Source of the DNA: Streptomyces sp. MUM 203J
GTDB lineage: Bacteria > Actinomycetota > Actinomycetes > Streptomycetales > Streptomycetaceae
Assembly (NCBI RefSeq): GCF_022414595.1
Contig: NZ_JADWYO010000034.1
Location: forward strand, 1 to 64,000
DNA length: 64,000 bases
Reading direction: 5' to 3'
Shown: in pieces, positions 8,000 to 15,778 of the stretch
Layout: each line of letters starts with the position of its first letter
Position numbering within the stretch: position 1 is the stretch's first letter
The notes under the pieces: model-generated
Told to the model about the DNA's origin: nothing
The model's input: the letters and a program-made list of their open reading frames with translations, nothing else
Databases searched by the model: none
Position numbers and translations under genes: made by a program

Positions 8000-9067
8000 T
8001 CAGCGTGGTGGGGGCGCGGGCCGAGGCCCGCGGTTCCGGGAAGGGGCGGGGCGGGGAGAGAACCGCTCGGCAAACCTCAGCAGCGCGTCGTTCGCCTGCG
8101 GGCTGCCGACGGTGACCCGGACGCCCAGGTCGTGGACGGCTCGCACGCGCAGGCCGTGGCGCGCCGCCTCCGCGGCGAACGTGGCGGCCCCGGAACCCAT
8201 CGGCAGCCAGACGAAGTTCGCCGCCGACGGAACGACGTCCCAGCCCCGGTGCCTCAACTCGTCCTCGACGCGGTCCCGTTCGGCGATGACCAGATCCACG
8301 TGGCGCATCACCTCGGCTCTGCGGCCAAGTGCGGTCCGCGCCGCGGCCTCCGCGACCGTGCTCACCGAGAAGGGCAGTACCCTGCCGCGCAGGATCTGCG
8401 CCGTGCTGCTCTGCGTGAGCGCGTAACCGACGCGCAGTCCCGCCATCCCGTAGGCCTTCGAGAAGGACCGCAGGACCACCAGGTTCGGCATGCTCCGGTA
8501 GATCCTGCGTCCGTCCGGGGTGGGGTGGTCCCCGGCGAACTCGCGGTAGGCCTCGTCCAGGACGACGACGATCCGTTCCGGGATCTCACGAAGGAACGCC
8601 GACATCTCGGCGCTGCCGACTACCGTCCCCGTGGGGTTGTGAGGATTGCACAGCACGATGGCGCGCGTGTCGCCGGTGATGCTCTCCAGCATCCGGGACA
8701 GATCGTGCCGGTGGTCCCTCAGGGGGACTTCCACGGGCTTGGCCCCGGCAGCGTCCACGACGAGGCGGTACGCGTCGAAGGACGGCCAGGCGTGGATCAC
8801 CTCGCCGCAGTGGGGCGCCGCCCACTGGATGACATGCTGGAGGATCGCGGCGGAGCCGGGGCCCACGACCACATCGGAGACCGGCGTGGCGTGGGTGGCC
8901 GCGATGGACTCCGTCAGCCTGCGGGAGAAGGGGTCGGGATAGCGGTTGACCTCACGGAGGGACTCCCGCAGTGCCTCTCCCAGACCGGCGACCGGGACGT
9001 CCGGCATTTCGTTCAGGGAGAGCTGGTACCCGTCGGCGGGCGTGGCCGAGCCTGAGTCCTCCGTCAT
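8000..9067 (-). CDS. sioA: PLP-dependent aminotransferase, quinaldic acid pathway (SioA)
   Basis: 355-aa fold-type I aminotransferase of the histidinol-phosphate aminotransferase subgroup. CNPHNPTGTVV and VLDEAYREFAG precede RSFSKAYGMAGLRVGYA, where Lys204 should carry pyridoxal phosphate. The N-terminal YQLSLNEMP is HisC-like. By position and type it corresponds to thiostrepton TsrA, which is known to transaminate 2-methyltryptophan to the indolepyruvate on the way to quinaldic acid. Its ATG overlaps the sioB stop (ATGA), so it is translationally coupled as the last gene of the leftward unit. Confidence 0.85.
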   Translation of the reverse strand: MTEDSGSATPADGYQLSLNEMPDVPVAGLGEALRESLREVNRYPDPFSRRLTESIAATHATPVSDVVVGPGSAAILQHVIQWAAPHCGEVIHAWPSFDAYRLVVDAAGAKPVEVPLRDHRHDLSRMLESITGDTRAIVLCNPHNPTGTVVGSAEMSAFLREIPERIVVVLDEAYREFAGDHPTPDGRRIYRSMPNLVVLRSFSKAYGMAGLRVGYALTQSSTAQILRGRVLPFSVSTVAEAAARTALGRRAEVMRHVDLVIAERDRVEDELRHRGWDVVPSAANFVWLPMGSGAATFAAEAARHGLRVRAVHDLGVRVTVGSPQANDALLRFAERFSPRPAPSRNRGPRPAPPPR

Positions 9068-9894
9068 GGCGACACGCCTGCGAGGGCGTCGTCGACGAAG
9101 GCCGTGATGTCGGCTGTCGCCCGGTCACCGTCCAGGTCGTGCAAGATCCCGTGCACTGCTTCCTGGTACACCCGTTCGGTGAGATGGAAGCCGCGGATCT
9201 TCTCGACGCCGCTCCTGGTCTCCTCGATCCGGGCCAGCGGATCCGCGGCGCCGTGCAGCCAGAGCGTCGGCAGAGAGGACAGACTGCCGCCGTCGTTGAT
9301 CCGGTCCAGGCAGCTGACGACCGACTCCAGGGTCCTCCGTACGAAGGCGCCGTGCCAGATCAGCGGGTCCTCGTTGTAGCGTGCGGCCTCGTCGGGGTTC
9401 CGGGACATGACCGCGCCGACGTCGATCGGCATCTCGGGGATCTCGTCGAAGGCCAGCAGCGCGGTCGCCGTGTGCCAGGAGCCGAGCACGGGCGCGACCA
9501 GGACGAGAGCGGCGAGTCCGTCGCCGCCGTGGCCGTGGCGCTGCGCGTAGCGGGCCGCCACCATCCCGCCGATCGAGTGCCCGATCATGACCACGGGAAG
9601 GCCGGGGTGCTCGCCGCGCGCGTGCTCCACCACCATGTGGACGTCGTCGACGAGTTCCTCGTAGTCCTCCACGAGTGCGCGCTGACCGCCCGACCGGCCG
9701 CTGCCCATGTGGTCCGGAGCGTAGACGGCGGCGCCGTGTCGTGTCAGGGCACCGGCCACGCGTCGGTACCGGGCGGCGTGGTCGGCGTATCCGTGGACGA
9801 AGACGGCGGCATACCGGGGGGCCGGATGCGGCCAGACGTGCGTGTGAATGGGATGGCGGACGCCCGTGAACCGGCGCCCGGTGCTGTCGGTCAT
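9064..9894 (-). CDS. sioB: Alpha/beta-hydrolase, C-terminal ester hydrolase (SioB)
   Basis: 276 aa of the lysophospholipase-like (Hydrolase_4) type. Oxyanion motif FVHGYADHAARY, nucleophile elbow GHSIGG (Ser107), acid in HGAADPL (Asp218) and base in VHGIL (His248) give a complete catalytic triad. No signal peptide, so cytoplasmic. It is syntenic with TsrB of the thiostrepton cluster, a carboxylesterase that removes the C-terminal methyl ester before amidation. It sits 78 bases after sioC and overlaps sioA by 4 bases. Confidence 0.82.
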   Translation of the reverse strand: MTDSTGRRFTGVRHPIHTHVWPHPAPRYAAVFVHGYADHAARYRRVAGALTRHGAAVYAPDHMGSGRSGGQRALVEDYEELVDDVHMVVEHARGEHPGLPVVMIGHSIGGMVAARYAQRHGHGGDGLAALVLVAPVLGSWHTATALLAFDEIPEMPIDVGAVMSRNPDEAARYNEDPLIWHGAFVRRTLESVVSCLDRINDGGSLSSLPTLWLHGAADPLARIEETRSGVEKIRGFHLTERVYQEAVHGILHDLDGDRATADITAFVDDALAGVSP

Positions 9895-9972
9895 CGCTCT
9901 GACTCCCGTCGATCGGCCTTGTAGCGGCCCAGGTCCGCCTTGTTCCGTGCATCCGCCCGCTGCGTGCGTCCG

Positions 9973-11841
9973 CTACTCCGTGAGCTCCACCTGGTAGTCG
10001 CGCATCCAGTCGTCGATCCTGATCAGTGACTCGAACCCGACCCTCAGAAAGCGCAGTTCCTCCGGTGACGCCCTCCGGACCGCGGCGAAGGCCTCCCGCG
10101 CGCTGCTCTCGTCCATCAGCGCCCGCACAGGTGCCCCAGTGTCGTCCATCAGGTCACCCAGCCTGCCCTTGAGCATCTGGTCGTAGTCCGGATCGGCGAT
10201 CGTCGGGTAGGGCTCCTTCTTCCTGGTCAGGACGGACTCGGGAAGGTCGGCCGCCATGGCCGCGCGCAGGAGGCTCTTCTCGCGCCCGTCGAAGGCCTTC
10301 ATCGACCACGGGACGTTGAACACGTACTCCACCAAGGCGTGGTCGCAGAACGGAACCCGGACCTCCAGGCCCACGGCCATGCTCATCCGGTCCTTGCGTT
10401 CGAGGAGCATCGGCAGGAACCGGGTGAGGAAGAGGTGGCTGACGGTCCGCATGCGCCGTTCGTGCTGCGGCTCCCCGGGCAGGACGGGAACGTCGGCCAC
10501 CGCTTCGCTGTAGCGGTCCGCCCGGTACTCGTCCAGCGACAGGCGTGCGGGCAGGGCCGGATCAAGGAACGAGGGGCCTTGCGGGACTCCTCCACCGCCC
10601 ATGTGCATCCAGGGGAACGTCCGCGCGCGCGTCGCGTTCTCGTCGTGGAACCAGGGGTAGCCACCGAAGAGTTCATCGGCTCCCTCACCGGACAGCGCGA
10701 CTGTGGAACGCTGCCGGATCGACCTGAACAGCAGGTACAGGGAGGTGTCCATGTCGGCGAGGCCCTGCGGCAGATCGCGGGCGCGGAGGACGGCGGCACG
10801 TGACGAGGGATCGGACAGGAGCTTCGCGTCGAGCACGATCGACTCGTGCGCGGCACCGATGTGGCCGGCGAGTTTCGCCGCGTGGTCGGCGTCGTCGAGG
10901 GGACCATGGCCATGGGCGGGCGGATCCGGCACATGGGCTGGCCCGGTCGGCCGGGAGAAGGCGACGGAGAAGCAGGCGAGAGGAGGTTCACCCCGCGTCC
11001 GCAGGGCCTGCGCGGCCAGTGCCGCCACGGAGCTGGAGTCCAGGCCGCCCGACAGCAGCGAGCACAGGGGGACATCCGCGACGGTCTGACCGGTGACCGC
11101 TTCCCGCAGCAGCTCACGCACCTGGCGGACCGTCGTGTCGCGGTCGTCGTGGTGGGGACGCGCCTCGAGTTCCCAGTAGGCGGTCTCGGTGATCTTCCCG
11201 TGGGAGACCCGGACGATGTGTCCTGGACGTACCTGGGACAGGCCCTCGAAGATCGCGTGTCCCGGGGTGTTGACCCACGTCATGAGCTCCCGCAGGCCGG
11301 CGGCGCCGAGCCGGGCCCGTGCCTCGGGGTGGGCCAGGACGGCCTTCGGCTCGGAGCCGAAGAGCACTCCGTCCGTGGTGGGGTAGTAGTACAGCGGCTT
11401 GATCCCCAGCCGGTCACGGACCAGCAGCAGTTCCTGGCGCCGCACGTCCCAGAGGGCGAGCGCGAACATGCCGGTGAGGTGCCGGGCGAAGTCGGCGCCC
11501 CATTCCAGGTAGGAGCGGAGCACGACCTCGGTGTCGCTACGGGTCCGGAAGCGGTGGCCGGCGGAGCGCAGCCGGTCCCGGAGTGCCGCGAAATCGTAGA
11601 CCTCCCCGCTGTACGAGATGACGGCCCGGACGCTCCCGTCGTCCTCGGCGGCCATGGGCTGCGCCCCGCCGGCCACATCGATGACGGCCAGACGACGGTG
11701 GCCCAGGGCCACGTGGTCGCCGTACCAGACGCCCCCGGCGTCGGGGCCCCGGCAGGCCATGGTCTCCGTCATCGCCTCCACGGCGGACCGCCGGGTGCCG
11801 GGGTCCCGCTCGAAAGCGACCCAGCCCGTGATTCCACACAT
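9973..11841 (-). CDS. sioC: Asparagine synthetase-like amidotransferase (SioC)
   Basis: 622 aa with the full two-domain AsnB layout. An N-terminal class II glutaminase begins MCGITGWVAF, where Cys2 would be the N-terminal nucleophile after Met removal. The synthetase domain has the PP-loop SLLSGGLDSSSVAAL and later SGEGADELFGGYPW. In thiostrepton-type clusters the equivalent TsrC converts the peptide C-terminus to the carboxamide using glutamine-derived ammonia and ATP, which fits the amide tail of siomycin. A strong GGAGGAGAGG ribosome site precedes the ATG. Confidence 0.86.
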   Translation of the reverse strand: MCGITGWVAFERDPGTRRSAVEAMTETMACRGPDAGGVWYGDHVALGHRRLAVIDVAGGAQPMAAEDDGSVRAVISYSGEVYDFAALRDRLRSAGHRFRTRSDTEVVLRSYLEWGADFARHLTGMFALALWDVRRQELLLVRDRLGIKPLYYYPTTDGVLFGSEPKAVLAHPEARARLGAAGLRELMTWVNTPGHAIFEGLSQVRPGHIVRVSHGKITETAYWELEARPHHDDRDTTVRQVRELLREAVTGQTVADVPLCSLLSGGLDSSSVAALAAQALRTRGEPPLACFSVAFSRPTGPAHVPDPPAHGHGPLDDADHAAKLAGHIGAAHESIVLDAKLLSDPSSRAAVLRARDLPQGLADMDTSLYLLFRSIRQRSTVALSGEGADELFGGYPWFHDENATRARTFPWMHMGGGGVPQGPSFLDPALPARLSLDEYRADRYSEAVADVPVLPGEPQHERRMRTVSHLFLTRFLPMLLERKDRMSMAVGLEVRVPFCDHALVEYVFNVPWSMKAFDGREKSLLRAAMAADLPESVLTRKKEPYPTIADPDYDQMLKGRLGDLMDDTGAPVRALMDESSAREAFAAVRRASPEELRFLRVGFESLIRIDDWMRDYQVELTE

Positions 11842-11865
11842 ACCTCTCCTCCAGGCAGTCGCCGT

Positions 11866-12273
11866 CTATGCGGGAAGCGCACCGAGCTGCCGGTGCAGCC
11901 CCAGCAGGTCCATCTCGTCCCAGTGCTGGGCGAACAAGCCGTCCTCGACGAGGAAGATGTCGATCAGGCCGATGGAGAACCGCCTGCCGGAGGGCGGTAT
12001 GCCGAGGACGGCGCCGACCTGCCGGCCGCTGAACGTCATCCGTGCGACCACCTTGTCCCCCTCGACGACGAGGTCGTCGAGGGTCAGCCGCAGGCCCTCC
12101 ACCGACGCCGACCAGCGGCTGACCGCCTTCCGCATGCCCTGGATGCCGCGCTCGGCCGCCGGATCGGGATGCCGGTACTCCGGATGCAGACAGTGGTCCA
12201 GATGCCGTGGGTCTCCTTCGTTGTAGGCCGCCAGGAAGTGCTCCATGAGCTGCAGAGCGCCCGCTCTGTCCAC
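11866..12273 (-). CDS. sioD: SnoaL/NTF2-like cyclase, quinaldic acid pathway (SioD)
   Basis: 135 aa with a SnoaL-like NTF2 fold: AYNEGDPRHLDHCLHPEYRHPDP, a central RWSASVEGLRLTLDDLVVEGDKVVARMTFSGRQ split across strands, and FSIGLIDIFLVEDG. Family members cyclise or isomerise small polar-pocket substrates. By synteny it is TsrD-like, a component of the ring-expansion/cyclisation that turns the oxygenated indole-pyruvate into the quinoline ketone. GTG start at 12273 with AAAGGCGACC upstream. It lies 24 bases before sioC. Confidence 0.75.
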   Translation of the reverse strand: MDRAGALQLMEHFLAAYNEGDPRHLDHCLHPEYRHPDPAAERGIQGMRKAVSRWSASVEGLRLTLDDLVVEGDKVVARMTFSGRQVGAVLGIPPSGRRFSIGLIDIFLVEDGLFAQHWDEMDLLGLHRQLGALPA

Positions 12274-12324
12274 AGGTGGTCGCCTTTCATGTGGTCTGAT
12301 CAGGTTGCACGCCGTCGGATCAGG

Positions 12325-13560
12325 TCAGGGATTCCGGTCGTCGGCCGCCGGCTCGGCCAGCCTGGTCAGACGCGGTGGCCGGGCCGGGGCCACCTCGGCG
12401 CCGAACGCCGTCGCGGCGATGAGGTCACATGCGTCGGAGTTGCTGTACGGATGCATCGTCCCGGCCCGTACGTCCCGGTGAGCACGCTCGTACGGCGAGC
12501 CGGGACGCAGCGCCGGCGTGCCGATGATCCTGATCACCCGGTCGACGATCTCCACTGCGTTGTTGGTGCCGACGGTCTTGGCCAGCACGACGCGCGCCAT
12601 GCCCTGCTGGACGCTCATCGAATCCCACAGGGCGTTGCCCATGACCTCGCGTGCCGTCCGTTCGATGACCGCGCGGGACGTCTCGATCAGGACCTCGCAC
12701 TCGCTGATCAGCGCCCGCACGTAGGGCCGCTGCTCCCATCCGCGGTTCTGCACGTCCCGTACACACTGCTCGAAGGCCCCGACGGCGACGCCGAGATACA
12801 CCGCCGCGAACGTGGGCATGGCCCAGCCCCACAGCGTCTGCAGGAGCGAACCGTCCAGTGAGCCGAGGGGGAAGCTGGTCAGGACGGACTCCTCGGGCAC
12901 CATGACATCGCGGAGTTCGATGTTCTCGCTGCGGGTCGCCCTGAGGGCGGAGGTGTCCCAGGTGCCCTCCAGGACGCGGACACCGGGGCTGTCGGCGGGA
13001 ATGCGGAACACCAGGACGTGCGGGCCCTCGGGGTGCTCCCGGTACACCGCCATCGACGTCATGTGCGTCATGACCGCCGAGCCCGTTCCGAAGGTCTTGT
13101 CCCCGGTGACCAGGTAACCGCCTTCCACCTTCAGCGCTTTGGCGCCGGTGCTCCGGACGAGCGCGTGCCCCGGCTCCGCGGTGGCCCCCATGAGGATCAC
13201 CCGTCCGTCGGCGATGTCGGTGAGCATCCGCCGGGCGCGCTCGTCGCCCGTGGTCCGCCAGGCCCTGGCCATCTGTCCGGCCATCGACAGGTGCATGTTC
13301 ACGGTGAGCGCCGTGGAGGCGCATCCGGTGGCCAGCCGCTCCTGGGTCACGGCCATGTCGGCCAGGCCGCCGCCCAGCCCGCCGAGTTCCCGGGGGACGG
13401 TCAGCCTCAAGTATCCGGCGTCAAGGAGGTCGTCGATGTTCCGATGGGGGAACTCGGCCTTCCTGTCGTACTCCTCGGCCCGTTCGCGGAAGGCCGCCGC
13501 CAGCTCCTCCGCCATCGCGGCGTACCGTTGCCGGGCGGGTTGGGGGATGAGAGGTCGCAT
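12325..13560 (-). CDS. sioE: Acyl-CoA dehydrogenase-fold flavoprotein, indole oxygenase (SioE)
   Basis: 411 aa with the three-part acyl-CoA dehydrogenase fold: N-terminal helices with LRLTVPRELGGLGGGLADM, a middle beta domain with GGYLVTGDKTFGTGSAVMTHM, and a C-terminal helical domain with FEQCVRDVQNRGWEQRPY. Related flavin enzymes (group D monooxygenase-like) use FMN/FAD with O2. In the thiostrepton pathway TsrE oxygenates the 2-methylindole pyruvate after transamination to start ring expansion, and this gene has the matching position and fold. Cofactor and reductase partner are not visible. Confidence 0.78.
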   Translation of the reverse strand: MRPLIPQPARQRYAAMAEELAAAFRERAEEYDRKAEFPHRNIDDLLDAGYLRLTVPRELGGLGGGLADMAVTQERLATGCASTALTVNMHLSMAGQMARAWRTTGDERARRMLTDIADGRVILMGATAEPGHALVRSTGAKALKVEGGYLVTGDKTFGTGSAVMTHMTSMAVYREHPEGPHVLVFRIPADSPGVRVLEGTWDTSALRATRSENIELRDVMVPEESVLTSFPLGSLDGSLLQTLWGWAMPTFAAVYLGVAVGAFEQCVRDVQNRGWEQRPYVRALISECEVLIETSRAVIERTAREVMGNALWDSMSVQQGMARVVLAKTVGTNNAVEIVDRVIRIIGTPALRPGSPYERAHRDVRAGTMHPYSNSDACDLIAATAFGAEVAPARPPRLTRLAEPAADDRNP

Positions 13561-13584
13561 GAAGACTCCAGCGGTAGCAGGTGC

Positions 13585-14427
13585 TCACTCGGATGCCGTC
13601 GCGGTCACGAGGCTCGCGGAGATCAGCCAGGTACGTGCCGCACCGGGCGTGCCGCGGGGTGGTGTCCTGGGAACCAGCCGTCCCGCCGCTTCGGGCAGGT
13701 CGCCCGGTTCGCACACGACGGCGTGCCAGCCCCGGGCGGCCAGCCAGGCTTCGGGGTCGGCCACACCGGACTGCCAGGGGCGCCCTTCGTCACGCATCTG
13801 CCGCAGCCAGCCCCGCATCCACGGCGCGCGGTACAGGTCGGTGTTCACCTGTTCCAGGCAGAGGACGCTGCCGGGTGCGGACTGCTCCGTCACCTGCTCG
13901 ACGACTGTGTCCGCCTGGTTGCCGGTCAGGTAGTAGAGAACTCCTTCGGCCAGCCACACCGTGGGGAGTTCGGGGGAGAACCCCGCGTCTCGGAGCGCGG
14001 ACGCCCAGTCGGCGGTGAGGTCGGCGCCGACAGGGACGCGGCGGCACCGGCCGGCAGGCAGTCGGCAGCCGGCCAGAAACGCGTTCTTCCGCTCGACAGC
14101 CTCAGGCAGGTCCACCTCGTAGAGGGTGACGCCGGAGGGCCAGGGCAGTCGGAACGCCCGGCCGTCCAGGCCGGCGGCCAGGACGACGACCTGCCGGGGG
14201 GTGCCGTCGGTGACCGCGCGCAGCAGACGGTCGTCGAAGAACCTGGTCCGCACGGCCAGGACGTCGAAGCGCGCACTCGGCTCGGATCGCAGTGTGGCGT
14301 ACAGTGCCGGTTCGGTGTGCCGGACGAACGCCACCGCGAGCGGATCCTCGAAGAGCCGGTCGGGACGGAGCGATTCGGCGGCCCTGGCACAGGCGATCCA
14401 ATGGGCGGTCTCGGTCAAACTCGACAT
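13585..14427 (-). CDS. sioF: SAM-dependent O-methyltransferase (SioF)
   Basis: 280 aa of the leucine carboxyl methyltransferase/PPM1-like class I family: HWIACARAAESLRPDRLFEDPLA split over the start, RTRFFDDRLLRAV, VVLAAGLDGRAFRLPWP (SAM glycine-rich loop) and VTLYEVDLPEAVERK. LPTVWLAEGVLYYL is the family post-motif. It probably forms a methyl ester on the peptide C-terminal carboxylate, the protected form later cleaved by SioB and amidated by SioC. That assignment is from synteny with tsrF. ATG chosen by the conserved N-terminus. Confidence 0.8.
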   Translation of the reverse strand: MSSLTETAHWIACARAAESLRPDRLFEDPLAVAFVRHTEPALYATLRSEPSARFDVLAVRTRFFDDRLLRAVTDGTPRQVVVLAAGLDGRAFRLPWPSGVTLYEVDLPEAVERKNAFLAGCRLPAGRCRRVPVGADLTADWASALRDAGFSPELPTVWLAEGVLYYLTGNQADTVVEQVTEQSAPGSVLCLEQVNTDLYRAPWMRGWLRQMRDEGRPWQSGVADPEAWLAARGWHAVVCEPGDLPEAAGRLVPRTPPRGTPGAARTWLISASLVTATASE

Positions 14428-14475
14428 AGCGCTCTTCTCGCGTGTGCCGGACGGCGGGGCGCCCGGTGAGGATCA

Positions 14476-15045
14476 CTACCGGTCTGCGGTCGTCCCACGG
14501 CCCACGGCGCCGTCCGCGCTCTCCGCGGCCCGGGTCAGTCCGCGACGGAGTGACTCGTGCAGGATCTGCGTCTGGTTGTGGCGGAACTGGTTCCAGTAGG
14601 CCTCGCCCTGCTCGTTCAGGGTCCGCAGCACGACACCGATGTACGCTTTGCCGTCGGCCACGACGAAGGCCATCCGGTGTTCGAGGAACTTGTCGGTGTC
14701 GCCGAGCAGCACCTCGCGGTCGTCGGCCTCGAACACCTCATAGGGGCCGAGCCGCCCTCCCGCCTCCGGCAGGGGCTGCTCCTGTCCGCTGCGCATCGTG
14801 TTGGGCTTGACTCCGAAGGGGCGAAGGAGCAGGCCCTGTACGCGGATCCACAGGTCGACCAGCCGGAAGGCCCGTTCGGGCGTCAGGCTGGGACGGTCCA
14901 TGGTCAGCCGGGCGAGCTCCCGTGCGCCGACCTTGCCGCGTTCTGGAAGCGGGGACTCCGCGGCCTCGGCGTGCGTGTAGGCCCCGCTGTCACGGAACCG
15001 GGCGAGGGCGGTGCCGTCCGGAATCGGGCAGCTGGCTACCTTCAT
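14476..15045 (-). CDS. sioG: DUF2867-like protein of unknown role (SioG)
   Basis: 189 aa, first gene of the leftward unit. ATG 15045 was preferred because GGGGGATCA lies just upstream and the region beyond it is the repeat array. Recognisable segments are LVDLWIRVQGLLLRPFGVKP, LGPYEVFEADDREVLLGDTDKFLEHRMAF and AYIGVVLRTLNEQGEAYWNQFRHNQTQILHESL broken here by a glycine turn. This resembles DUF2867 proteins, distant START/Bet v1-like ligand binders. No catalytic motif is visible. The homologous position in the thiostrepton cluster (tsrG) is also unassigned. Confidence 0.7.
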   Translation of the reverse strand: MKVASCPIPDGTALARFRDSGAYTHAEAAESPLPERGKVGARELARLTMDRPSLTPERAFRLVDLWIRVQGLLLRPFGVKPNTMRSGQEQPLPEAGGRLGPYEVFEADDREVLLGDTDKFLEHRMAFVVADGKAYIGVVLRTLNEQGEAYWNQFRHNQTQILHESLRRGLTRAAESADGAVGRGTTADR

Positions 15046-15108
15046 TGATGATCCCCCATGTGCGGCGTGTCGTATCCGGAGGCCCGGGGCGTCCGTGCGT
15101 CGGAAATC

Positions 15109-15227
15109 AAGATCGAGGAATTCAAGATCGGAAAGCACGGGATCGGGAAAGAGGGGTCGGGTGGCGCAAGATCGAACGATGAAAGATCGAATGGCGCAAG
15201 GTCGAATGGCGCAAGATCGAAATGTTC
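15109..15227. repeat. Array of eight 15-bp direct repeats in the sioG/sioH control region
   Basis: Units follow the consensus AAGATCGAATGGCGC. They are AAGATCGAGGAATTC, AAGATCGGAAAGCAC, GGGATCGGGAAAGAG, a 14-base GGGTCGGGTGGCGC, AAGATCGAACGATGA, AAGATCGAATGGCGC, AAGGTCGAATGGCGC and AAGATCGAAATGTTC. Every unit keeps a TCG at the same phase. The 15-base period would give a pentapeptide repeat if translated, but no start or ribosome site supports that. It lies between the divergent sioG and sioH starts, closer to sioG. Confidence 0.85.
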
Positions 15228-15289
15228 GGCGCTGACGCGAACCTACCCGTGATCCGGTCGCCGAACATGCCGCGCGCAAGCATTTGCCA

Positions 15290-15305
15290 TGTGATATACA
15301 TCACA
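15290..15305. promoter_or_regulatory. CRP/FNR-type palindrome upstream of the precursor gene
   Basis: TGTGATATACATCACA is a perfect TGTGA-N6-TCACA palindrome, matching the classical CRP operator and resembling the looser GTG-N6-GNCAC motif described for Streptomyces Crp. It sits in a locally AT-rich stretch about 160 bases before the sioH start. Binding is inferred from sequence only. Confidence 0.55.
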
Positions 15306-15328
15306 GTCGCTGTGGCTGAAAAGCTGTC

Positions 15329-15358
15329 TTGAGGGCCGGAAGTGCGGATGCCTAAGGT
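15329..15358 (+). promoter_or_regulatory. Possible sioH promoter
   Basis: TTGAGG (15329-15334) and TAAGGT (15353-15358) are separated by 18 bases, an acceptable -35/-10 pair for a housekeeping-type sigma factor. They lie about 110 bases before the precursor start and just downstream of the CRP-like palindrome. Weak evidence; no transcript data. Confidence 0.3.
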
Positions 15359-15466
15359 CGGCCCCAGCCGGGCGACAGAAGTCCCGGGGGGCCGGCTGAA
15401 CATTTCCCTGGCTGGCCTGTGTGCGGCGCGACGGACGCGATCCGCATTCGCTGAAAGGGGAAAGTC

Positions 15467-15640
15467 ATGACCAATTCCACTGCCGTCGGCGTCGAGGACC
15501 TCACGGGTTTGGACGTCGATGCCCTGGAGATCAGCGACTACATGGACGAGACGTTGCTCGACGGCGACGACCTGACCGTGACGATGGTCTCCTCCGCCTC
15601 GTGCACCACCTGCATCTGCACGTGCAGCTGCAGCTCCTGA
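15467..15640 (+). CDS. sioH: Thiopeptide precursor peptide, siomycin type (SioH)
   Basis: 57 aa. ATG follows GAAAGGGGAAAG. The leader (residues 1-40) is acidic, with DLTGLDVDALEISDYMD, a typical thiopeptide recognition leader, and ends LTVTM. The 17-residue core at 41-57 is VSSASCTTCICTCSCSS. It has the same Cys/Ser/Thr register as thiostrepton but Val1-Ser2 replaces Ile1-Ala2, which fits siomycin A (Val-Dha). Ser5 and Ser14 should build the central ring. The cysteines become thiazoles or thiazoline, Thr and Ser become dehydro residues, Ile10 is dihydroxylated and the two C-terminal serines give the Dha tail. Strand and placement between divergent operons agree. Confidence 0.95.
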   Translation: MTNSTAVGVEDLTGLDVDALEISDYMDETLLDGDDLTVTMVSSASCTTCICTCSCSS

Positions 15641-15671
15641 GGTAGTCGCCGGCGCGGGCAGCGACCCCGCC

Positions 15672-15712
15672 GCCCTCGGGTCCGCCCATGTGAACCGGGC
15701 GGGCCCGAGGGC
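15672..15712 (+). terminator. Strong hairpin between sioH and sioI
   Basis: GCCCTCGGGTCCGCCC (15672-15687) pairs with GGGCGGGCCCGAGGGC (15697-15712) around a 9-base loop: sixteen pairs with a single G-U. It begins 32 bases after the sioH stop and has no U-run, as is usual in Streptomyces. It probably ends or stabilises most sioH transcripts so that precursor is made in excess of the downstream enzymes. Confidence 0.7.
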
Positions 15713-15778
15713 TCCCGCCGGTGTGCGCGGAAAACCGCTGCGAAGAATCGCCGTTCGCCACAAGAAAGCTGGTAATGC

